A stretch of DNA of 64,000 nucleotides. Origin: Pedobacter miscanthi (GTDB lineage Bacteria > Bacteroidota > Bacteroidia > Sphingobacteriales > Sphingobacteriaceae). The notes beneath the pieces were generated by a model, which was not told the DNA's origin, did no database searches, and saw only the letters and a list, made by a program, of their open reading frames with translations. Position numbers and translations under genes: made by a program. The stretch spans positions 101,345-165,344 of the forward strand of contig NZ_QNQU01000015.1 in NCBI RefSeq assembly GCF_003315595.1, read 5' to 3'. Shown one piece after another: positions 58,950 through 64,000 of the stretch (positions are counted from its first letter, which is position 1; every line of letters begins with the position of its first letter).

Positions 58950-61115
58950 CTATTGCCCCTGGCTCTTTTCCAGTTCCTTTTGCCGCCTGCGTTCTTCCCT
59001 CCGCTCCTGCCTTAACTGTTTTTTTGTTTTGGTCGTATCGGCAGGGGTACCTGCAGGTTTGGCTACAGTTGTGTCTTTTTTAGATCCGCCACCAAATAAG
59101 CGTTCAAAGAAACTTTTATTCTTATCGTGCACAATTACAACCGGCAAACCATCGCCATCGTCGTCAAAAGCCGTGGTATCGATAACAGCAGTATCTGGTG
59201 CTAAATATTGGCGTAAACCTTCTCTCAAACGTACATTATAGAAACCATAGCCCGAAGTATCGCTTGGGATTAAACCTTTTCTGGCCATAATATTTCCCAT
59301 AAACCTAAAATAGTTAAACATGTAAGGTTTTAAACTTCCATCGGCCATAAACTTGTACATCGATGCTTTTGGTTTAGGTACAATGCTGGCTAAAAACAAA
59401 CCATCGCCGATGGTTAAATCGGCAGGTTGTTTTCCAAAATAGTATCTGGATGCTTCTCCTATCCCGTAAATGTTCTGTCCGAGTTCTATAATGTTGAAAT
59501 ATACTTCCAGCATCCGTTGTTTACTGATCAGGTGGTTGTGTTCGATGAGCCAGACAATCAAAATTTCTTCTGCTTTACGGGCCAAAGTTTTCTGGCGGCT
59601 TAAATAGACATTTTTAACCAGCTGCATACTAATGGTACTACCTCCACGTTTAAATTTCTTTTCTTTAAAGTTTACGGCAATGGATTTCCGGATCGATTCT
59701 TCAACAAAACCATTGTGTGTAAAAAATGAAGGATCTTCTGCGGTTAAAACAGCATTGATGAAATCTTTGGAAATGGCCGAAAGTGGCGTAAAGTTTGGGT
59801 TAGAAGGACCAATGGTAATATCGCGCATCGGTTTGCCATACTCGTAAGGTGTATATACAAAAGTGCTGTTGATTTTTTGCAGGTTGGTTTTGCCCCACTG
59901 TACAATTTTAAAATCAACCGGTGTTAAAGTTGAGTTAAAGCGAACACTATCAGGTATTTTGGTGTCAAGGTAAAAATTGAGGTTGTATTTAACTTTGCCC
60001 TGTACTTTTAATCCTTCCAGTGATTCGAATAAACCCTGTGGAAAAGCATCTAAAATGCTCTGGGCATCCTGCTCCTCGGCGTTTAACTTTAATTCGTATA
60101 TCTTGTTTTTGCCCAAGGTATATTTTACGAAAGGATGAATCTGCGCATTTTTCAGGTAAGCGGTAGATGAACTATCCAACGCAATATAATTGGGGCCCAC
60201 CAAAATATCAGCATCTAATTTTGCGCTTTGTACAATAATGTCGTTTGAGGCGATACGTGGCTGGTTGATCAGCATATTTTTTACCGACCAGGAGCCCGAT
60301 ATTTTATAATCATCGCCACTGTATTTTGCATTTTTAAGTTCCGTTTGCAGGGTATCGAAACTGAGTTTTGCATGGAGTTTATTGTTTAGGTAGGGTAATT
60401 CAAGTTTTTTGCCATCAGCATAGGCCGTAAAGCGCAATTCTTTGCTTCCAGGGTTTACATAGCCGTCTACATGCCAGGTGGCTTCGCCATTGTTCACATT
60501 TATTGCCGATTTGAGGTCGCCGCCATCAATGGTGGCCATGGTAGAAAAACTCAGTCTGGCAGTATCATGGTCATTTAGTTTAAAAACCATATTCTGCATA
60601 TCCATATCGTCAGGGATTTTATACAAAACCTGATTTAAAATGTTGCTGGCTATTTCTGATAAATTAACTTTCCCCTTGGTTTCGGTGCTGTCTTTTTTCT
60701 TCCTTTTTAAAATGAAATCGATATTGGTGGTCGAATCTTTAAGCACTACGCTAACAAAACCTTCTTTCAGTTTTACTTCCGAAAGTTTTACATTACCAAA
60801 AATAAGCGGAAAAAGCTTTACACTTACGCTCAGTTCACTGATGTTCGAAAGGGTATCGCGCTCTTTGGGAACAACAGAGATTTTGGTCATTTTTACGGTG
60901 CTTAGCCCCGTAAACCCGGCAGATCCGATTTTAACTTCCAGGCCGTAATCTTTATCCGCTTTGGCGATCGCCTTGGCTACCATTTTTTTAAGAAGGGCTT
61001 CTCTTTTGCTATAGGCTACGGCACCCAAAGCAATACAAACGACTAAAAAAACACCTAAAACCCAGGCTCCGATTTTTAAATATTTTTTAGGGATCTTAAT
61101 TTTTGGTATTCGCAT
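58950..61115 (-). CDS. AsmA-like/GT51 peptidoglycan transglycosylase fusion
   Basis: A 721-residue membrane protein. One N-terminal helix (about 17-36) is followed by an AsmA/DUF-like beta-rich region (about 40-420) and then a GT51 lipid II glycosyltransferase domain (about 430-600). That domain has the catalytic glutamate region TAEDPSFFTHNGF, RGGSTISMQLVKNVYLSR, and EVYFNIIELGQNIYGIGEAS. No penicillin-binding transpeptidase domain is present. The tail is rich in Lys, Arg, Glu and Gln. The likely role is glycan strand polymerisation, with the AsmA-like part possibly contacting the envelope machinery (inference). It stands alone, divergent from the Mrp gene. Confidence 0.87.
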   Translation of the reverse strand: MRIPKIKIPKKYLKIGAWVLGVFLVVCIALGAVAYSKREALLKKMVAKAIAKADKDYGLEVKIGSAGFTGLSTVKMTKISVVPKERDTLSNISELSVSVKLFPLIFGNVKLSEVKLKEGFVSVVLKDSTTNIDFILKRKKKDSTETKGKVNLSEIASNILNQVLYKIPDDMDMQNMVFKLNDHDTARLSFSTMATIDGGDLKSAINVNNGEATWHVDGYVNPGSKELRFTAYADGKKLELPYLNNKLHAKLSFDTLQTELKNAKYSGDDYKISGSWSVKNMLINQPRIASNDIIVQSAKLDADILVGPNYIALDSSSTAYLKNAQIHPFVKYTLGKNKIYELKLNAEEQDAQSILDAFPQGLFESLEGLKVQGKVKYNLNFYLDTKIPDSVRFNSTLTPVDFKIVQWGKTNLQKINSTFVYTPYEYGKPMRDITIGPSNPNFTPLSAISKDFINAVLTAEDPSFFTHNGFVEESIRKSIAVNFKEKKFKRGGSTISMQLVKNVYLSRQKTLARKAEEILIVWLIEHNHLISKQRMLEVYFNIIELGQNIYGIGEASRYYFGKQPADLTIGDGLFLASIVPKPKASMYKFMADGSLKPYMFNYFRFMGNIMARKGLIPSDTSGYGFYNVRLREGLRQYLAPDTAVIDTTAFDDDGDGLPVVIVHDKNKSFFERLFGGGSKKDTTVAKPAGTPADTTKTKKQLRQERREERRRQKELEKSQGQ

Positions 61116-61222
61116 ATAGTCGTTAAAATGGTTAATTGCTTAAACGTAACAATTAAATGTTTATTTCGTGTTAAAATTACAGTTAAAAAGCCTAAATAAA
61201 AGTATTTATGGCTATGTTTTGT

Positions 61223-61230
61223 TAATTTTG
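61223..61230 (+). promoter_or_regulatory. mrp promoter -7 box
   Basis: TAATTTTG fits TAnnTTTG and lies 16 nt upstream of the ATG at 61247. Confidence 0.55.
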
Positions 61231-61246
61231 AATTTAAATTAATACA

Positions 61247-62323
61247 ATGCAGATTAGCCCGCAACAAGTTTTAGATGCGCTTAAAAATGTAGAAGATCCT
61301 GATCTTAAAAAAGATCTGGTAACCTTAAACATGATTAAGGATTTACAGATAGCAGATAACCAAGTCAATTTTACATTAGAGCTTACTACGCCGGCATGCC
61401 CGATGAAGGAAATGCTGAAAAACGCCTGTACAAATGCGATAAAACATTTTGTATCGCCAACGGCAGAAGTAGTAATTAATGTAACATCCAGGGTTACCCA
61501 GCCAACCAACTCATCTTCACTAGATAACATCAAAAACATCATTTTGGTTTCATCAGGTAAAGGCGGAGTGGGTAAATCTACTGTATCGAGCAATCTGGCT
61601 GTAGTATTGGCGAAAGATGGTGCTAAAGTTGGCCTTATTGATGCCGATATTTATGGCCCGTCGGTCCCTACCATGTTCGATCTGGTTGATGCGAAACCAG
61701 GCGCAGAAGAAACTGCAGATGGCAAAACAAAAATTTTACCGATTGAAAAATACGGAATAAAGCTGTTATCCTTAGGTTTTTTTGCAGATCCGGGGCAGCC
61801 GGTGCCCTGGCGTGGCCCGATGGCATCCAACGCGGTAAAACAACTTTTTAACGATACCAACTGGGGCGAACTCGATTATTTAATCGTCGATCTTCCTCCC
61901 GGTACCGGCGATATCCACATTACCATTACGCAAAGTTTCCCGATTTCGGGAGCGGTTGTGGTTACCACGCCACAACAGGTTGCTTTGGCCGATACACATA
62001 AAGGGTTGGCCATGTTCAGGATGCCCGGAATTAATATCCCGATTTTAGGTGTTATTGAAAACATGTCGTATTTTACACCAGCAGAATTGCCGGAGAATAA
62101 ATATTACATTTTTGGTAAAGGCGGAGGTACCGAGCTTGCACAACGTTTCGATGTACCGTTTTTGGGTGAAATTCCGATCATACAGAGCATTTCGGAAGCC
62201 GGCGACAAAGGTAAACCAGTGGCACTGAACCAAAATCCTTTATTGGATGGCATATTTGGCGACATTGCAAGTAAGATTGCACAGCAGATTTCCATCAACA
62301 ATGCACAAATGGTGAATTGCTAA
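61247..62323 (+). CDS. apbC: Mrp/ApbC family iron-sulfur carrier ATPase
   Basis: A P-loop protein of 358 residues with an N-terminal DUF59 domain (residues 1-90) and the Mrp/NBP35 ATPase domain. The deviant Walker A is SSGKGGVGKSTVSSNLA; the DADIYGPSVPTMF and LPPGTGDIHIT segments are typical. In enterobacterial ApbC a CxxC pair follows ENMS and holds the cluster; here the same place reads ENMSYFTPAELPENKYYIF, without cysteines. The NifU-like gene begins 36 bp later, so cluster assembly is still the likely role. Confidence 0.93.
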   Translation: MQISPQQVLDALKNVEDPDLKKDLVTLNMIKDLQIADNQVNFTLELTTPACPMKEMLKNACTNAIKHFVSPTAEVVINVTSRVTQPTNSSSLDNIKNIILVSSGKGGVGKSTVSSNLAVVLAKDGAKVGLIDADIYGPSVPTMFDLVDAKPGAEETADGKTKILPIEKYGIKLLSLGFFADPGQPVPWRGPMASNAVKQLFNDTNWGELDYLIVDLPPGTGDIHITITQSFPISGAVVVTTPQQVALADTHKGLAMFRMPGINIPILGVIENMSYFTPAELPENKYYIFGKGGGTELAQRFDVPFLGEIPIIQSISEAGDKGKPVALNQNPLLDGIFGDIASKIAQQISINNAQMVNC

Positions 62324-62358
62324 AAAATTACTATTTTTATAACCTTAAAAAATATATA

Positions 62359-62604
62359 ATGAATTTAACAGAACAAGTAGAACAGGCATTGGAAACCATC
62401 AGGCCATATTTAAAGGCTGATGGAGGTGATGTTTCTGTTGAAGAAATTACATCAGAAGGAACGGTAAAACTTAAGCTTTTGGGTAACTGCGGGTCGTGCC
62501 CAATGAGTTTCATGACCATGAAATCGGGTATTGAACAGGCAATTATGAAAGCTGTTCCACAGATCACTTCGGTAGTTGCCGTAAATATGGCAGAGCAAGA
62601 GTAA
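62359..62604 (+). CDS. NifU C-terminal-like iron-sulfur scaffold protein
   Basis: An 81-residue stand-alone NifU C-terminal (Nfu) domain that holds or passes Fe-S clusters. The motif GNCGSCPMS carries the CxxC ligand pair, and IRPYLKADGGDVSVEEI is the conserved N-terminal half. ATG at 62359 was chosen; the frame is open back into apbC at 62317, but the added residues are not conserved. It follows apbC by 35 bp and is probably cotranscribed. The two form an Fe-S assembly unit. Confidence 0.94.
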   Translation: MNLTEQVEQALETIRPYLKADGGDVSVEEITSEGTVKLKLLGNCGSCPMSFMTMKSGIEQAIMKAVPQITSVVAVNMAEQE

Positions 62605-62644
62605 GCTTTAACACTATTTAACTAGAAAGTTTTATTTTAAAAAT

Positions 62645-62652
62645 TACTTTTG
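62645..62652 (+). promoter_or_regulatory. Promoter -7 box, adjacent to the start codon of the CarboxypepD_reg-like gene
   Basis: TACTTTTG fits TAnnTTTG and ends five bases before the ATG at 62658. A leaderless mRNA is predicted. Confidence 0.5.
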
Positions 62653-62657
62653 TCTTA

Positions 62658-63293
62658 ATGAGATATTGTATTGCCCTGATTTGTCTAATTTTTTCCATAA
62701 CCGCTTTTGCACAACAAAAGCCGGCACAGGATAAACTCATCCAGTTTTCAGGGATTATTACCGATATCGACAGTTCAAACGTAATACCTTATGTAACCAT
62801 CACCAATCTATCGGCGAAAAGTAAAAGGGTTGGTGCCGATTACAGGGGATATTTTACTTTTATTGTAAACCCGGGCGATACAATCCTTTTTACCGCCATC
62901 GGTTACAAAAAATTCTCTACTGTAATACCACAAAGTACGCCAGATAGCAAATACACCATTATGGTTAAACTGAAAGCAAATGTGATTGATTTGCCATCGG
63001 TGCGTGTTTTTCCATGGGCTACTACAGAAGAATTTACCCGCGAGTTTTTATCGATGAAACTGGCGGATGATGATATGGCCATTGCCAAAAAGAACCTTTC
63101 GCGTTCATCAATCGATGGGTTAATCCAAACACTGCCACGTGACGGACAGGAAATCGGCAGTCAGAATTACCGCTATAATTTTGACAGGATGATCAACAAA
63201 AATATGGTTCAAACCAATCCCCTGCTTAATCCTTTCGCCTGGGGCAAGCTGATGCAGCAGATTTTTGATGGTGATAAGAGCCGGAGTAATTAG
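62658..63293 (+). CDS. Secreted protein with carboxypeptidase regulatory-like domain
   Basis: A 211-residue exported protein; the signal peptide ends at AFAQ. One CarboxypepD_reg-like beta sandwich (about 28-115: FSGIITDIDSSNVIPYVTI, RGYFTFIVNPGDTILFTAIGYK) is followed by a helical C-terminal part with no known motif (FTREFLSMKLADDDMAIAKK and IQTLPRDGQEIGSQNYRYNF). In Bacteroidota, these domains often precede TonB receptors; here the domain stands alone. Function is unknown, but a similar layout is widespread in the phylum. Confidence 0.85.
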   Translation: MRYCIALICLIFSITAFAQQKPAQDKLIQFSGIITDIDSSNVIPYVTITNLSAKSKRVGADYRGYFTFIVNPGDTILFTAIGYKKFSTVIPQSTPDSKYTIMVKLKANVIDLPSVRVFPWATTEEFTREFLSMKLADDDMAIAKKNLSRSSIDGLIQTLPRDGQEIGSQNYRYNFDRMINKNMVQTNPLLNPFAWGKLMQQIFDGDKSRSN

Positions 63294-63398
63294 TCTTTAG
63301 TCCAAAATCTACAGTCCGGAGTCCTTAGTCTTGGGTGCAGCGGATAGTTTTAATTAGCAATTATATTTTATCATGATTCAGATTTTAACGTATCCGGA

Positions 63399-63941
63399 AT
63401 GAAAATTTTCCCCTCTCAATCATTCGTATTACATTCAGATATTTCAGCTAATGAAGCCTGGAATAATTTATCGAAAGCTATATCTATAGATCAAAAATTT
63501 TTCTCAGGATTTTTTCCTAAAAGTTCCGAAGCTGAACGGTTTAAAGGTTATATCGACCAATCTAAATTTACCATTCAGAGAAATTTATCATACAGAAATT
63601 CTTTTCAGGCAGAGATTTCAGGAGAAATATTTACAGAGGGTAATGGTTGTAAAGTAGATGTTCAACTAAGTTTAATGCCATTTGTGAAAGGTTTTTTAAT
63701 GCTTTGGTGTTCACTTGCCACAGTTTTTTGCATTATGTTTCTTTTTGGGGCGATAAAGAAACATGAGCCGAATCTGGCGTTTGGTTCATTAGTCGCATTG
63801 GGCATGCTTGGGTTTTGTTATTTAATTGTAACTGTTGGTTTCAAATCTGATTGTGAGGAATGCAGAAAAGCGCTAAATGTTGTTTTTAAGGCCGAACCCC
63901 AACCAATCTTTAAAGGAAAAGACTGGAAAAGTGATAAATAG
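63399..63941 (+). CDS. Membrane protein with two helices, unknown function
   Basis: Not recognised. The 180 residues hold an N-terminal soluble alpha/beta domain (1-100; SFVLHSDISANEAWNNLSKA and a beta pair ending GNGCKVDVQLSLMPF) and two transmembrane helices (about 104-122 and 130-148). A short cytoplasmic or periplasmic tail with CEEC follows (about 151-154). The N-terminal domain has a START/Bet v 1-like layout (inference only). The promoter was not found; upstream bases hold AGTCTTTAGTCC-type short repeats. Confidence 0.65.
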   Translation: MKIFPSQSFVLHSDISANEAWNNLSKAISIDQKFFSGFFPKSSEAERFKGYIDQSKFTIQRNLSYRNSFQAEISGEIFTEGNGCKVDVQLSLMPFVKGFLMLWCSLATVFCIMFLFGAIKKHEPNLAFGSLVALGMLGFCYLIVTVGFKSDCEECRKALNVVFKAEPQPIFKGKDWKSDK

Positions 63942-64000
63942 CTTTTGTTGTTATAATAGTGGTTCGTGTCTCCACCAATGCTATTAACTTAAGCTATTTA

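Overview
The window looks like the chromosome of a Bacteroidota bacterium of the family Sphingobacteriaceae, most likely Pedobacter or a close relative (inference; no rRNA gene is present to test it). The evidence is the AT-rich coding style, the scarcity of Shine-Dalgarno sites, many upstream boxes of the Bacteroidota -7 form TAnnTTTG, lipoproteins and 'AQ'-ending signal peptides, a 7TM-DISM histidine kinase, a SusC-type motif, and gene pairs usual in this phylum. No tRNA, rRNA, IS transposase, prophage or CRISPR array was seen. Most genes are core housekeeping genes; the accessory content is in the intergenic repeats and in a small island of secreted proteins near 38.5-41.3 kb.

0-8.8 kb: the 3' part of a Uup-type ABC-F ATPase, two parS-like palindromes, mnmG, an Ig-like lipoprotein, a gamma-carbonic anhydrase, and divergent nadB and nadA (de novo NAD synthesis) around a long AT-rich gap. 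8.9-20.6 kb: a dicarboxylate symporter, thiL, rmuC, purU, a FAD oxidoreductase, a YugP-type metallopeptidase, apaG, dusB, then a CPBP protease, a DUF2007 protein and cdsA in a row. 20.6-22.4 kb: four 174-bp tandem repeats, each holding a diverged copy of the 3' end of the neighbouring methyltransferase gene, then the methyltransferase and a thioesterase.

22.6-33.1 kb: an M14 peptidase, a FrnE-like DsbA, a DUF3820 protein, mfd, DUF2752 and TM2 membrane proteins, and a translationally coupled Nif3/zinc-ribbon pair. 33.2-41.3 kb: a secreted TPR protein, a FabH-like synthase downstream of a histidine kinase/response regulator pair, then three secreted or lipoprotein genes of unknown role (a CxxC coiled-coil protein, a metzincin-like lipoprotein and an outer-membrane barrel with an HxSNG motif). 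41.3-48.9 kb: LUD protein, ftsH, rsfS, birA, a DsbD split into two genes, pfkA and a YbjQ protein. 49-52.7 kb: a VIT/vWA protein carrying a SusC-like segment, and a deoxyribonucleotidase.

52.8-64 kb: the rpsP-rimM-trmD-rplS ribosome/tRNA cluster interrupted by a palindrome and a small lipoprotein gene, a MscS channel, psd, hpt, an AsmA-like/GT51 transglycosylase, an Mrp/NifU iron-sulfur pair, and two small uncharacterised envelope proteins.

Themes: several families of dispersed palindromes fill the gaps, mostly downstream of genes. Several promoters place the -7 box only 3-5 nt before the start codon, which predicts leaderless mRNAs.
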